Part shown: piece after piece, positions 16,584-25,786 of the stretch
How the letters are laid out: each line of letters opens with the position of its first letter
How positions within the stretch are numbered: position 1 is the stretch's first letter
NCBI GenBank assembly: GCA_040881985.1
Contig: JBBECE010000013.1
Coordinates: 62,001 to 126,000, forward strand
DNA length: 64,000 nucleotides
From: JBBECE01 sp040881985
GTDB lineage: Bacteria; Pseudomonadota; Alphaproteobacteria; Rhizobiales; Devosiaceae
Direction: 5' to 3'
The notes under the pieces: model-generated
What the model was told of the DNA's origin: nothing
What the model saw: the letters and a program-made list of their open reading frames with translations, nothing else
Database searches by the model: none
Position numbers and translations under genes: made by a program

Positions 16584-18990
16584 CTGGCTGAAGGAGCATC
16601 TCGAGACCGTCGCTTCGGCATCCGAAATCGCCGAAAAGCTGACCATGATCGGCCTTGAGGTCGAAGGCGTCGAGGATCGCGGCGCGCTGCTGAACCCTTT
16701 CATCGTCGCCTCGGTACTTTCCGCCGAAAAACACCCCAATGCCGACAAGCTGAAGATTTGCACGGTCGATCCGGGCAGCGGCGCGCCGGTCAAAGTCGTC
16801 TGCGGAGCGCCCAACGCCCGCGCCGGCATGAAGGGCGTCTTCGCCCCGCCAGGTACCTGGATTCCGGGCACCGGGTTCGTCCTGGAGAAGGGCATCATTC
16901 GCGGCGAGGAATCGAACGGCATGCTCTGTTCGGGCCGCGAACTCATGCTTTCCGACGACCACACCGGCATTATCGAAGTCCCCGCCGATGCGCCCATCGG
17001 GGCAAGCTATGCCGCCTATGCCGGGCTGGGCGAGATCGTTTTCGACATCACCATCACCCCCAACCGCGGCGATTGCACCGGCGTGCACGGCGTCGCCCGC
17101 GACCTTGCCGCCGCCGGCATCGGCACGTTGAAAGACGCACCGATCGCGCTCGTCCCCTCGGCCGCCGGCAAAAGCCCGATCCCGATCGAATTGCGCTTCG
17201 GCGCCGACGAGACACCAGCCTGCAGGATGTTCGCCGGCCGGCTGATCAAGGGAGTGAAAAACGGACCTTCGCCCGGCTGGCTGCAAAAGCGCCTGCTCGC
17301 GGTGGGCCTTAGGCCGATCAACGCGCTCGCCGACATCACCAACTTCATCTCGCTCGACCGCGGCCGGCCGCTCCACGTCTATGACGCCGACAGACTGAAG
17401 GGCACCGTCCATGCCCGCATGGGCCGAGCCGGCGAAAAATTCTTCGGCCTCGACGGCCGCGAGTACGAGGCCGACGAAACCATGTGCGTCATCGCCGACG
17501 GTGGCGGCGTCCTCGGCTTCGGCGGCATTCTGGGCGGGGAGGCGTCGAGCTCTACCGGGGCGACGGTCAACGTGCTCCTCGAATGCGCCTGGTTCGACCC
17601 GATCTCGATCGCCTCGACCGGCCGCAAGACGTCCATCGTCTCCGATGCCCGCTACCGCTTCGAGCGCGCCGTCGATCCGGAATTCGTCCGGCCCGGCCTC
17701 GAGCTCGCGACCCGCATGGTGCTCGACATCTGCGGCGGCGAAGCCTGCGAGCCGACCATCGCAGGGTCTGTCGAGGCGCCCCGGCGGGTCATCGATTTCC
17801 CGCTCGCCGAGATCGCGCGGCTGACCGGCCTCAAGGTGCCGCCCGCCGAGGTCAAGTCGATCCTGACCCGTCTCGGCTTTGAAATGACGGGCACCGGCGG
17901 GACGGTCAAGGTCTCGGTCCCTTCCTGGCGCGCCGATGTCTCGGAGAAGGCCGACCTCGTTGAGGAAGTCATGCGCATGGTCGGCATCGACCTTGTGCCG
18001 GTCGCGCCGCTGCCGCGCCTTTTCGGCGTCGCGTCCCGGATGCTGACACAAGCGCAGAATCGCCGCCGCCTCGCCCGCCGCGCCCTTGCCGCCCGCGGGC
18101 TTGGCGAGGCGATCACCTGGTCGTTCATCTCGGGCGACGAGGCGCAGATGTTCGGCGGTGGCAAGGCGGAGCTGAAGCTCGCCAATCCGATTGCCGCCGA
18201 TTTGACCGACATGCGCCCCTCGCTCTTGCCGGGGCTGCTCGCCGCCGCCCGCCGCAACGCCAATCGCGGGTTCCCCGACCTGGCGCTCTTCGAGATCGGC
18301 CAGGTGTTTCTCGATTCAACTCCCGCCGGCCAGCGCACCCACGCCGCCGCTATCCGCACCGGCACCGTCAAACTCGCCGGCCCCGGCCGCCACTGGCGCG
18401 ACAAACCCGCCCCGGTCGATGTCTTCGACGCCAGGGCCGATGTCGAGGCGACGCTCGAGGCGTTGGGGTTCGACACATCGAATTTGCAGCTCGTCGCTGA
18501 GCCGGCGCCCTGGTCGCATCCGGGCCGGGGTGGCCGGTTTCAGCTCGGCCCCAACCGCGTCATCGCCTGGTTTGGCGAACTCCATCCCGCGACCCCTGCC
18601 GCGCTCGACCTTCAGGGTCCGATCGCCGCCATGGTCATCGACCTCGACGCCATCCCCGAGCCGAAAGCCCGCGCCACCAAAACCCGCCCGCCGCTCGCCG
18701 CCTCCGATCTGATGCCGGTTAGGCGCGATTTTGCCTTCGTCGTCGACCGCGATGTCGAAGCCGCCGCGATAATCAAGGCAGCCCGCGCCGCCGACAAGAC
18801 GCTGATCGCCGATGTCGCGGTTTTCGATGTCTTCGAGGGCACCCAATCCGGCGCGGGCAAAAAATCCGTCGCCATCGAGGTGACGCTGCAGCCGAGGGAC
18901 CGGACACTGACCGACGAAGAGATCGAGGCCGTCGGCCGCGCCATCGTCGCCGCAGTGGGGAGGGCGACGGGAGCGTCGCTCCGGACGTAA
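16567..18990 (+). CDS. pheT: Phenylalanyl-tRNA synthetase beta subunit
   Basis: 807 residues, full length. The tRNA-binding EMAP-like domain is visible near residues 40-150 (HPNADKLKICTVDPGSG), then B3/B4 editing domain sequence around NRGDCTGVHGVARDLA and DITNFISLDRGRPLHVYD, the B5 domain, the inactive synthetase-like core with RPSLLPGLLAAARRNANRG, and the C-terminal anticodon-binding FDX-ACB domain LMPVRRDFAFVVDRDVEAA. Edits mischarged Tyr-tRNA-Phe and binds tRNA. The ATG at 16567 gives the conserved start MKFTLNWLKEHLET and lies inside the upstream unknown gene. Transcription presumably continues from pheS through the inserted gene. Confidence 0.96.
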   Translation: MKFTLNWLKEHLETVASASEIAEKLTMIGLEVEGVEDRGALLNPFIVASVLSAEKHPNADKLKICTVDPGSGAPVKVVCGAPNARAGMKGVFAPPGTWIPGTGFVLEKGIIRGEESNGMLCSGRELMLSDDHTGIIEVPADAPIGASYAAYAGLGEIVFDITITPNRGDCTGVHGVARDLAAAGIGTLKDAPIALVPSAAGKSPIPIELRFGADETPACRMFAGRLIKGVKNGPSPGWLQKRLLAVGLRPINALADITNFISLDRGRPLHVYDADRLKGTVHARMGRAGEKFFGLDGREYEADETMCVIADGGGVLGFGGILGGEASSSTGATVNVLLECAWFDPISIASTGRKTSIVSDARYRFERAVDPEFVRPGLELATRMVLDICGGEACEPTIAGSVEAPRRVIDFPLAEIARLTGLKVPPAEVKSILTRLGFEMTGTGGTVKVSVPSWRADVSEKADLVEEVMRMVGIDLVPVAPLPRLFGVASRMLTQAQNRRRLARRALAARGLGEAITWSFISGDEAQMFGGGKAELKLANPIAADLTDMRPSLLPGLLAAARRNANRGFPDLALFEIGQVFLDSTPAGQRTHAAAIRTGTVKLAGPGRHWRDKPAPVDVFDARADVEATLEALGFDTSNLQLVAEPAPWSHPGRGGRFQLGPNRVIAWFGELHPATPAALDLQGPIAAMVIDLDAIPEPKARATKTRPPLAASDLMPVRRDFAFVVDRDVEAAAIIKAARAADKTLIADVAVFDVFEGTQSGAGKKSVAIEVTLQPRDRTLTDEEIEAVGRAIVAAVGRATGASLRT

Positions 18991-18993
18991 GCG

Positions 18994-19893
18994 ATGGAAC
19001 CGGCAGCGCGTCCCTATTCGCGCAACGATTTCCGCGGCGTGTTCCTGCGCAAATACGCCACCCTGCTCCGGGCGCTGGTCGACCCGAAGCTGAAGAAGCG
19101 CCCGATGAACGAGGCGCTCGTCGCCGAACTGGCCGCTGAATTTGCCGGCCTCTACTCAAGACCGGCCGCCCGGGGCGCCGTCCCAGTCCCTCGCCATATC
19201 TGGATGCTATGGCAGCAGGGCTGGGACAAGGCGCCGGCTTTGGTCCAGGCGTGCGCCCGCTCCTGGGCCCAGCGCAATCCGGGTTGGGAACTGCACCTTC
19301 TCGACGACGCAACGCTCGACGAGTATGCCCCCGGCTACCGCGGCATCCCTGCCCCCGGTGCGAGACGTCCGGCGCGCGCCAATCTGGCGCGGGTGTCGCT
19401 ACTCTGCGAGCATGGCGGGGTCTGGGCCGACGCGACGCTCTTTTGCAGCCGTGGCCTCGACGATTGGCTGCCCGGCGTTTGGGACGCGGGCTTCTTCATG
19501 TTCACTTTTCCCCGCCCCTATCGGCCAAGCGACAACTGGTTCATCGCTAGCGCGCCCAACTCTTGGCTCCTCGCCGCAATGCGCAACATATTTACCCAAT
19601 ACTGGTCCCTGTTCGGCCGGCCGCACCATTATTTCTGGATGCACTATTTGCTCGAGTATCTGACCGAGATCGACCCGCGTGCCGGAGAAATCTGGTCAAG
19701 GATGCCCAGGATTCCCGCCGGCGGACCACTCATCGTCGGTGCTTACGCGTTCGATCGTCAAGCGCCCCAACAGGTCTTCGATCTGATCGAACGGGGGACG
19801 GTTCCCCTTCACAAGCTCAGCCACAAATGGCGTCATCGCGGGTCCCTTGCCGGCACCCCGCTCGGCCGGTTGACCGGCCTTGCGCACCTATGA
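18994..19893 (+). CDS. Capsular polysaccharide synthesis-type glycosyltransferase
   Basis: 299 residues, three bases after pheT. It matches the Caps_synth/Gly_transf_sug pattern: IPRHIWMLWQQGWDKAP-like text near residue 68 (here VPRHIWMLWQQG), CARSWAQRNPGWELHLLDDATL, ANLARVSLLCEHGGVWADAT near residue 130 with the DxD-type ADA/WAD variant, and a C-terminal YFWMHYLLEYL. In classical members the motif reads GGVWADAD or GGIYLDTD, so the second acidic residue of the DxD is replaced by Thr here (ADAT), as in the Caps_synth family. It likely adds a sugar to a surface glycan in the cytoplasm. It marks the left edge of the polysaccharide locus and converges on GT8 genes. Confidence 0.8.
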   Translation: MEPAARPYSRNDFRGVFLRKYATLLRALVDPKLKKRPMNEALVAELAAEFAGLYSRPAARGAVPVPRHIWMLWQQGWDKAPALVQACARSWAQRNPGWELHLLDDATLDEYAPGYRGIPAPGARRPARANLARVSLLCEHGGVWADATLFCSRGLDDWLPGVWDAGFFMFTFPRPYRPSDNWFIASAPNSWLLAAMRNIFTQYWSLFGRPHHYFWMHYLLEYLTEIDPRAGEIWSRMPRIPAGGPLIVGAYAFDRQAPQQVFDLIERGTVPLHKLSHKWRHRGSLAGTPLGRLTGLAHL

Positions 19894-20784
19894 AGCGCGC
19901 TTGAAGCCGAAAAGGCTGCTTGCCTTGCCGCGCCAGAAGTGCCCCCAGCGATGCCGCAGATAGCGCCAGAAAAGCCCCTCACCCATCGCCTGCCGGTAGG
20001 CGCGGCCGAAGGGCGGGCGCGCCAAGAGATTCCACGGCTTGCCAAGCCCAGAATAGTGGACGAGTCTCGGCTCGAGCGCCTCCATATCCTCGCCGCAGGC
20101 GAGGGCGTTCCACGCCCCGTCGAGCCGCCTCCAATTGTTCCTGAAGATGAGATTGAGCACCTGCTGGTCGCCGTGCAGGCGCGCAAGCAAGCCGCGTTCC
20201 TCAAGCCCCAGAATGCGTTTCGTCACGTCCATCGCGCGCCAGGCCGCAAGATCGATAACCAGCACGCCTGAATTGAAATAAGGATCGGCGGGTTCGAAGA
20301 GATCGCGCCGCTGCGCAAGATCCCGCCCAAAAGCGGCGATCAGCCCGCCCGGATCCTTGACCGCGCCGAGCGGCGCTCCCGCAAGATCGATCCCCGCCAG
20401 CTCCTCGATCGGTCCGCGCACGAAGACATCGCAGTCCACATAAACCAGGCGGCCGATCGATGCATCGAGGAGGCGATCGACGAATAACCGGGCACAGGCG
20501 ATCCCGGAAATATGGCTTCCGTAGGCGAGAATCTCCGCAAGGTGCCGAAAGGCTGCGGATTGCAGCACATCGTGGTGGATCAAACGCGCGCCGAACTCCT
20601 GTCCGGCCCGATCGAGATCGGCCGTGTGCGCGGCGGCGAGCGGCGAATGGAAAAGGTGAAAGAAGAGGTCGCCGGGCCGCCGCGAAGCAAGCGAAATCGA
20701 GCGCATTGTCGCCACCGCCGGCGCCCAGAAATTGTCGTCGAACGCCAGGGCAACATGAACCGGGCCAAACGTGGCGGCCGTCAT
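19888..20784 (-). CDS. GT8 family glycosyltransferase (first copy)
   Basis: 298 residues of the GT8 (LgtC/glycogenin-like) family, retaining enzymes that usually add galactose or glucose from UDP-sugars. Motifs: VHVALAFDDNFWAPAVATM at the N-terminus (nucleotide binding), the metal-binding DxD as DCD at residues 117-119 in RLVYVDCDVFVRGP, YFNSGVLVIDLAAWR near residue 168, HGDQQVLNLIF near 205 and the HYSGLGKPWN motif near 244. The start overlaps the stop of the next GT8 gene (ATGA-type overlap at 20781-20784), so the pair is co-translated. It is clearly a paralogue of the neighbour and of the broken copy at 23044-23487. Confidence 0.88.
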   Translation of the reverse strand: MTAATFGPVHVALAFDDNFWAPAVATMRSISLASRRPGDLFFHLFHSPLAAAHTADLDRAGQEFGARLIHHDVLQSAAFRHLAEILAYGSHISGIACARLFVDRLLDASIGRLVYVDCDVFVRGPIEELAGIDLAGAPLGAVKDPGGLIAAFGRDLAQRRDLFEPADPYFNSGVLVIDLAAWRAMDVTKRILGLEERGLLARLHGDQQVLNLIFRNNWRRLDGAWNALACGEDMEALEPRLVHYSGLGKPWNLLARPPFGRAYRQAMGEGLFWRYLRHRWGHFWRGKASSLFGFKRAS

Positions 20785-21677
20785 CCTGGCCCTGGGGGAC
20801 GGGACGCCCCGCCGGTCCAGTATCGCGCCCAGCGAAAGCGCAGATAGCGGTAAAATAGATCGTTGGTCATCACGTGCCGGTAGATTCGCGCGAACGGCAG
20901 CCCGGAGACGAGGTTCCAGGGTTTGTTGGGGCCGGTATAGTGGACGATCTTGGGATCGAGCATCTCGATCGCGCGGCTAGCGGCGAGGCTGTTCCAGCTC
21001 CTCTCGATCTCCTGCCAGTCGTGCTTGAAGAGATGATTCAGAACTTCCTGGTCATTCGACAGGCGCGGCAGCACGCCCCCGCTTTCGAGACGCCGAAGCA
21101 TCGCCGGAATATCCCGCGCCCGCCAGGCCTCGAGATCGATCAGCAGCACGCCCGAATTGAAGAAGGCATCGGCCGGATCGAAGAGATCGCGGCGCTCGTT
21201 TGCGTCCCTGCCGTTCGAAAAACGCAGTGCATGCGGCTCCTTGACGGCCCCGAGTGGCTTTCCCTCGAGATCGAGGCCCGCCAGTTCCTCGATCGGCGCC
21301 CGCACCAGGAGATCGCAATCGAGGTAAACGAGACGGTCAATACCGGGGTCGAGCAGGTCGGCAAAAAGCAGGCGCGCATACATGATCGCAGGCAGGTATT
21401 TCGTGTGCGCCATGGTCGCGGCAAGCCGCCGGTAGGGTTCCGCTTGCGCCGGATCGTAGTGGCGCAGCGTCGCGCCAAATTCGCCGCCGATGCTTTCGAG
21501 ATCGGCGATCTGGGCGGCCGCGAGCCGGGTGTGGCAGAGATGGAAGACCAAGTCCTTGCGCCGTTTCGTCGCCAGGCACACCGAGCGCATGGTCGCGTAG
21601 GCCGGCGCCCAGAAATTCTCGTCGAAGCAAAGCGCCACATGAATGGAATTGGTGATCCCGGTCAACGGCGCCCCCAA
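20781..21677 (-). CDS. GT8 family glycosyltransferase (second copy)
   Basis: 298 residues, same family and same gene length as its downstream partner. Key positions: IHVALCFDENFWAPAYATM, DxD as DCD at residues 120-122 in RLVYLDCDLLVRAP, FFNSGVLLIDLEAWR, LSNDQEVLNHLF and HYTGPNKPWN. All catalytic features are intact. The start is a TTG at 21677, with GAGG eleven bases upstream inside a small hairpin (21679-21695). The ATG in that hairpin opens an eight-codon reading frame that would use the same ribosome binding site. Probably transfers a hexose during surface glycan assembly; acceptor unknown. Confidence 0.88.
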   Translation of the reverse strand: MGAPLTGITNSIHVALCFDENFWAPAYATMRSVCLATKRRKDLVFHLCHTRLAAAQIADLESIGGEFGATLRHYDPAQAEPYRRLAATMAHTKYLPAIMYARLLFADLLDPGIDRLVYLDCDLLVRAPIEELAGLDLEGKPLGAVKEPHALRFSNGRDANERRDLFDPADAFFNSGVLLIDLEAWRARDIPAMLRRLESGGVLPRLSNDQEVLNHLFKHDWQEIERSWNSLAASRAIEMLDPKIVHYTGPNKPWNLVSGLPFARIYRHVMTNDLFYRYLRFRWARYWTGGASRPPGPG

Positions 21678-21678
21678 A

Positions 21679-21695
21679 AAAGAGGCATCCTCTTT
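21679..21695 (-). promoter_or_regulatory. Hairpin covering the ribosome binding site of the GT8 operon
   Basis: Minus strand AAAGAGG-ATG-CCTCTTT: a perfect 7-bp stem with a three-base loop that contains the only GAGG before the GT8 start TTG (21677-21675). The loop ATG begins a mini frame (MPLFWGRR, stop) ending inside the GT8 gene. It could limit translation initiation. A terminator is less likely because the stem is AT-rich and the gene starts directly after it. Confidence 0.35.
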
Positions 21696-21894
21696 AGCAT
21701 GGAAGCGGTCGTGGACAAGGTTGGCGTACCCCGCTCAAGGCATGCCCCCGTTCCCTGATTTGGTGCACAATGGGTCCACATGATAATGGCGAATCAACTC
21801 CTTCCGGCGCCAACAAGTTGCGCGACCTGCCGAACCCAAAACGGCCGAAGCCCGCATGCCGGGCCAGCGCGGCGCGAGTTGATTTGAGCCTGCG

Positions 21895-23043
21895 ATGAAC
21901 GTCAGGCCGGCCGTCCTGCAAGTTGAGCACTCGACAGTCACACTGCCCGCCGGCTCTGCGCTCAAGCGCCAGCCCAAGTCACCGAAGCGACCGCGCCCTG
22001 AGGCATTTTTTGTGGACTTCGAGGATCGCGTTCTCTACTACGACGCGTTCTGGCATGCCGACGGCGCCCGCGTTTTGCTGGGCGGCCCGCCGCAGTTCAA
22101 TCTTTCACAGGCTTTTCGCCGCGCCCGCTTCGCCGCCCTGCCGTCGGGCAACCCGTTGGTCCCCGAGACCCGGATAAGTAACTCTTCGTCGATCACCGCG
22201 CTCGCGGCGCCCAGGGGCACTACCGCCGTTCGCCTGGAGTTCGGCGCCGAGCGTCTCGATATTCCGGTCCGCCCCAATCTCGGTACCGCTTTTGCCGACC
22301 GGCGCATCATCACCGCCATGAATCGCGACAACGACCTCGGCTGGATCGCCGAATGGGCCGGCTTTCACGCCCGCCATCACGGCGGCGACGCGGTTGCACT
22401 CTTCGACAACGGCTCGACCCGCTACGCCACCGGCGCGATCGAAGCCACCCTCGCCGCCGTGGCCGGTCTCAAGGCAGTTGCCGTGCTCGCCTGGCCCCAC
22501 AAGTTCGGCCCCGTCGATCCGGCGACCCTGAACAGTCCCTTTTGGCCGCGCTTCCTGCAGATCGCGTCGCTCTCGGTTACGCTCCGCCGCTTTGCCCCGT
22601 TGGCCGCAGGTCTTCTCGACTGCGATATCGATGAGCTCGCCGCCCCGACAGGCGGCTCAATCTTCGCGGCGGCACAGCGGTCGCGCTGGGGGCTTGTCCG
22701 CCTCAAAGGCCGCTGGGTGCCCCCGGTCCCGGCCACCGGCGCCCCCGCGGCAGGGCGCACCCATCGCCACTATCCTTATCGCGATCCCCGGGCGCGCAAG
22801 CCGTCCGCCGGCAAATGGTGTCTCGATCCTTCTCGCGCCTGGATAGCCGGCAATCTCGGCGTCCACCCCTACTGGCACTGGATCGAGGGCCGGCCTTTCG
22901 CCGCCCGATTTTTCGACCGGCAGCGCTTCTTCTGGCATTTCGAGGCGATCCACACCGGCTGGAAGGACAAACGGGTCTCCCCGGACGGCATTGACGGCGG
23001 CGCCCTGCAGATCGACGATTTGCTCGCTTCCTGCTGGGACTAG
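21895..23043 (+). CDS. Probable GT-A fold glycosyltransferase (GT2/GT92-like)
   Basis: 382 residues; I recognise only the general pattern. The middle reads TAMNRDNDLGWIAEWAGFHA near residue 142, like the opening of GT92/Glyco_tranf_2_4 proteins (NExxyLxEWxxyH), followed by VALFDNGSTRYA (the xDNxSxD element) and GLLDCDIDELAAP near residue 243, an acidic DxDE motif expected to bind the metal-nucleotide sugar. The first 80 residues and the C-terminal 120 are not familiar; the last part ends with GWKDKRVSPDGIDGGALQID. No membrane segment. It is divergent from the GT8 pair and its stop abuts the broken GT8 copy. The role in this locus is inferred from context. Confidence 0.6.
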   Translation: MNVRPAVLQVEHSTVTLPAGSALKRQPKSPKRPRPEAFFVDFEDRVLYYDAFWHADGARVLLGGPPQFNLSQAFRRARFAALPSGNPLVPETRISNSSSITALAAPRGTTAVRLEFGAERLDIPVRPNLGTAFADRRIITAMNRDNDLGWIAEWAGFHARHHGGDAVALFDNGSTRYATGAIEATLAAVAGLKAVAVLAWPHKFGPVDPATLNSPFWPRFLQIASLSVTLRRFAPLAAGLLDCDIDELAAPTGGSIFAAAQRSRWGLVRLKGRWVPPVPATGAPAAGRTHRHYPYRDPRARKPSAGKWCLDPSRAWIAGNLGVHPYWHWIEGRPFAARFFDRQRFFWHFEAIHTGWKDKRVSPDGIDGGALQIDDLLASCWD

Positions 23044-23487
23044 TGCCCAATGCAATTCGCGCCCGTGCATGGCCCGCCTCGCAGAGATGCCCTGCACCGC
23101 GCCCATCGGCTGGCCATTGGGATCGGCCTCCAGAGGCTCCTCGATCGGGGCTCGAACCCTAACATCGCGGTCGATGAACACCAGCCGCTCGAACACCACC
23201 CGCATATAGATCACTGCCGGATAGAACGAAGACACCCGCATGCGCGGGCTAAGCCCACTGTAAGCGGAATCTTCCAGAAGATTGTAGAACCGCAACTTCG
23301 CGCCGAACTCTTCGCCGATCCGCTGCAGATTGGTTTCGTACGCCTCTGAAAGCCCGGTATGCGTCAGATAAAAAACCGGTTCGCGGGGCTGCCGCGACGA
23401 TAAGCAGATCGAGCGCATGGTGACATAGGCCGGCGCCCAGAACCCGTCGTCGAATGCCAGCGCGACGTGAACGCCCAGTGCGGTCAT
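23044..23487 (-). pseudogene. Broken GT8 glycosyltransferase (third copy)
   Basis: Minus-strand reading frame starting MTALGVHVALAFDDGFWAPA aligns with the two GT8 genes for about 148 residues. Compared with them, roughly seven residues are missing just before the DxD (FERL is joined directly to VFIDRDV, where the intact copies have LLDPGIDRLVYLDCD), the DCD has become DRD, and the homology stops near residue 148 at the end of the neighbouring gene, so the whole second half including the SGVL and HYTG motifs is gone. Presumably the remnant of an ancestral tandem GT8 array cut by arrival of the 21895-23043 gene. Confidence 0.75.
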
Positions 23488-23809
23488 CGTGTTGCGGCTC
23501 GCCTGCCCGCGCAGAAAAGGTGCCGGCAAAACGCGATCCCCGCCTTCGCTCGGTGACCATCCCGGCGTAGACTGTCGGTGTGATTTGGCACTATGCCGCG
23601 GCGCCCGAAAACCAACGGTGCATTGATCCGCACCATCGTCCGGCGCTTGCCGGGCGCCCCGCAACCGAAAGCCCGCCCCTGATGCCCGAACCGAAGAGAC
23701 CCGCGTCGCCTTTCGCCATGGGCACCCGGCAAAACCTCCCCCTGACGCGACCGATGCTGTTTGGCATCTGCGCCGGGCGAGGCAGGATCAGAGGGGTTTG
23801 CCGGGCGAT
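23488..23809. other. Intergenic stretch between GT8 remnant and O-antigen ligase gene
   Basis: About 320 bases without a supportable gene; short open frames on both strands show no family features. It should contain the promoter for the downstream ligase gene, but I could not pick convincing boxes. Confidence 0.4.
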
Positions 23810-25093
23810 ATGACCACCAGGACTGATGTCAAACCGGACACCACGGCTGAGGAAAACCAGCCCAAACCGGCGCCTTATTTGTCGCCCTACGTCAACTGGC
23901 TGTGGTTTGCCCTCGTCGCCTCTCTTACGCTGGGCGCGAGCGTCGTGGCTACCATCGTTTCGCTGGCAACCAATCTGCTGGCCCTGCTGCTTGTGCCCGT
24001 CCTGCGCGAATGCGGCGCGATGGCCGTGATCCGCCGCGAGCCGATGCTGGTCATGTTTGCGTCGGCTTTTCTTGTGCTGGGCTGCGTTTTCGCGCTGTCA
24101 GCCGAGGCCCCCGGAGACATGATATTCTTGGGTAATTTCCTTCCTTTGTTGCTGTGCATGCCGGTTTATGTTCTCGCCCGGCGCCACGCCGGCCAACGTG
24201 TCGCGGCCGCTGTCGTCGCGCTGGCGCTTGTTGGGGTCGGCCTCGCTGTTTTCAGTGGGCTTTTCGATCTGTGGGTCCGCGATCTGGAGCGGGCCGAGGG
24301 CTATCTTACCGGCGCCAACGTTTATGCCCGCATCGCTATGTTGATCGGTTTCGTGGCCGGTGCCGGCGTCTTCATCGGGGAGAAGCGCTCCCGGTTTCTG
24401 TTTTGCGCCGGCCCGCTTCTCGGCGTTCTCGCAGCGGCGCTGGCCGCCTCGCGCGGCGCCCTGCTCGCCGCCCCGCCAATGCTCGTGGTGTTTGTGCTGT
24501 TCGTGTTCTGCGACCGGAGACTGCGCCGGCATCGGCGGGCGCTGGCCGGCATCGCGGCGGCCGGGCTTGTCGCCTTGACCGTCGGCGTGGCGATCCTGGC
24601 CCCCTCCCGCATCGCCACCATTCCCAGCGTCATTGGCCAGATCGTTTCAGGCGCAGATGTTACCGACTCCGACGTCTCCGACCGGCTGGCCTTCTATCGC
24701 TTCGGCTGGTCGCTGTTCACCGAATCGGTCTGGATCGGACATGGCTGGCCCAACCCGCGCACCGGCCCCGATAGGCCTCCCGCCTCGCAGGCTGAAGGCA
24801 AGGCGCCGCGCTTCGACTATCACAATGATCTTCTCACCTTCGCGGTCGCCGCCGGCATACCGGGCGTACTGGCCCTGCTTACCATTCTCGCTGCGCCGCT
24901 TGCCGGCGCGACGCGGGGGCCACGTGATCCCTTCGCTTACGGCCGATTCTACGCCGTGTGCGCGATTGTCGGGGTCACCCTGCTCACTGGCCTGAGCGCA
25001 AACAATATCGGCAGGGATATGCCGACCACTGCTTTCGTGATGCTGGCGGCAATCATCCTCGGCACTTTCCGCGACGCCCCGGCCGCTCCCTAA
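23810..25093 (+). CDS. O-antigen ligase / Wzy-type polymerase
   Basis: 427 residues from ATG 23810, with around ten to eleven hydrophobic segments and one longer periplasmic loop between about residues 270 and 340, the layout of the Wzy_C (O-antigen ligase) family. The loop contains SDVSDRLAFYRFGWSLFTES, then IGHGWPNPRTG and DYHNDLLTFAVAAGIPG, matching the family order R-x-W, G-x-G and H-N ahead of the last helices. Family members either join O-antigen to lipid A core, polymerise repeat units or glycosylate proteins; sequence does not distinguish these. A TTG four codons upstream is an alternative start. The gene end overlaps the decayed aldo/keto reductase fragment. Confidence 0.8.
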   Translation: MTTRTDVKPDTTAEENQPKPAPYLSPYVNWLWFALVASLTLGASVVATIVSLATNLLALLLVPVLRECGAMAVIRREPMLVMFASAFLVLGCVFALSAEAPGDMIFLGNFLPLLLCMPVYVLARRHAGQRVAAAVVALALVGVGLAVFSGLFDLWVRDLERAEGYLTGANVYARIAMLIGFVAGAGVFIGEKRSRFLFCAGPLLGVLAAALAASRGALLAAPPMLVVFVLFVFCDRRLRRHRRALAGIAAAGLVALTVGVAILAPSRIATIPSVIGQIVSGADVTDSDVSDRLAFYRFGWSLFTESVWIGHGWPNPRTGPDRPPASQAEGKAPRFDYHNDLLTFAVAAGIPGVLALLTILAAPLAGATRGPRDPFAYGRFYAVCAIVGVTLLTGLSANNIGRDMPTTAFVMLAAIILGTFRDAPAAP

Positions 25094-25312
25094 CGCAGCC
25101 AGCCGGAGGGCTTCGGATTCAGGTCGAGCAGCGCGCCCTTCGTCGCCTTGTCGATCGCGGCGATCTCGTCCTCGCCGAGCTATGGTTTTTTCAATGTCCC
25201 GAAATTGTCCTTGAGCTGTTCGAGCGTCCTGACATCGATCAACGCCGAGTTCATTTCCTTGCGCCGCAAGACCCACGAGAGCGCCAGCTGCACCATTGGT
25301 TGCCCGCGAGCA
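25090..25312 (-). pseudogene. Decayed C-terminal fragment of an aldo/keto reductase
   Basis: Minus-strand remnant closely similar to the last 75 or so codons of the intact gene at 51289-52326. Shared text includes PMVQLALSWVLRRKEM, ALI-VRTLEQLKDN and GTLKK, then an in-frame stop (LKKP followed by TAG) where the intact gene continues LKLSEDEIASID. The nucleotide match continues past that stop to the gene's end. It is in direct orientation to the intact copy 26 kb away. The 5' three quarters of the gene are absent here. Confidence 0.8.
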
Positions 25313-25786
25313 TCGACAGCCCGTCCGAAATCGCCCCAATCACCCAGCCGCGAAGGTCCGCACTTGGGCTGCGCGTCATCTCCATCTCCCTGCAAGTCAC
25401 GGGGCAGACTGAATCAAAAAACTTCGCTTATGGGAATCCCTGCGACCGACTCTGAATCCGGTGAAACGGCTCGTCGACGGATACCGTCCGCCGCAAACCA
25501 CGGCAGCGCGGGACAAAAAGGGGCCAGCGCCCGAACCGCGAAAGTATTGACGTTCGACTCCTGCCTACCTGGATTGGCCTTGCCGGTTCGCGCCGGGTTG
25601 CGTCTACCGTCATCCTCTCAACGTCCCGCCCGCTGGCTCGTCGCCACCGAGAAGATTTTTGGCGGGCTGCAAAATGACGCCCGCGCACGGTCATTTCACC
25701 GCACGACCCACGATTTCCTGGCCCATACGCCACCTATCCAATGACTTGTTGCCACCGCATTTTCCACCCCGCCCAGCCGGCAATGA
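25313..25786. other. Gene-free stretch beside the reductase remnant
   Basis: About 470 bases with no supportable gene. Composition is mixed, and short open frames lack start signals or family features. It may be debris of the rearrangement that left the reductase fragment. Confidence 0.4.

Noticed and set aside
16543..18051. 502-codon open frame on the minus strand
   Set aside because: It is the complementary strand of pheT; GC-rich third positions keep antisense frames open. No family pattern.
25428..25733. 101-codon frame on the minus strand
   Set aside because: Arg-rich, no start signal and no family sequence; it lies in the gene-free stretch beside the reductase remnant.
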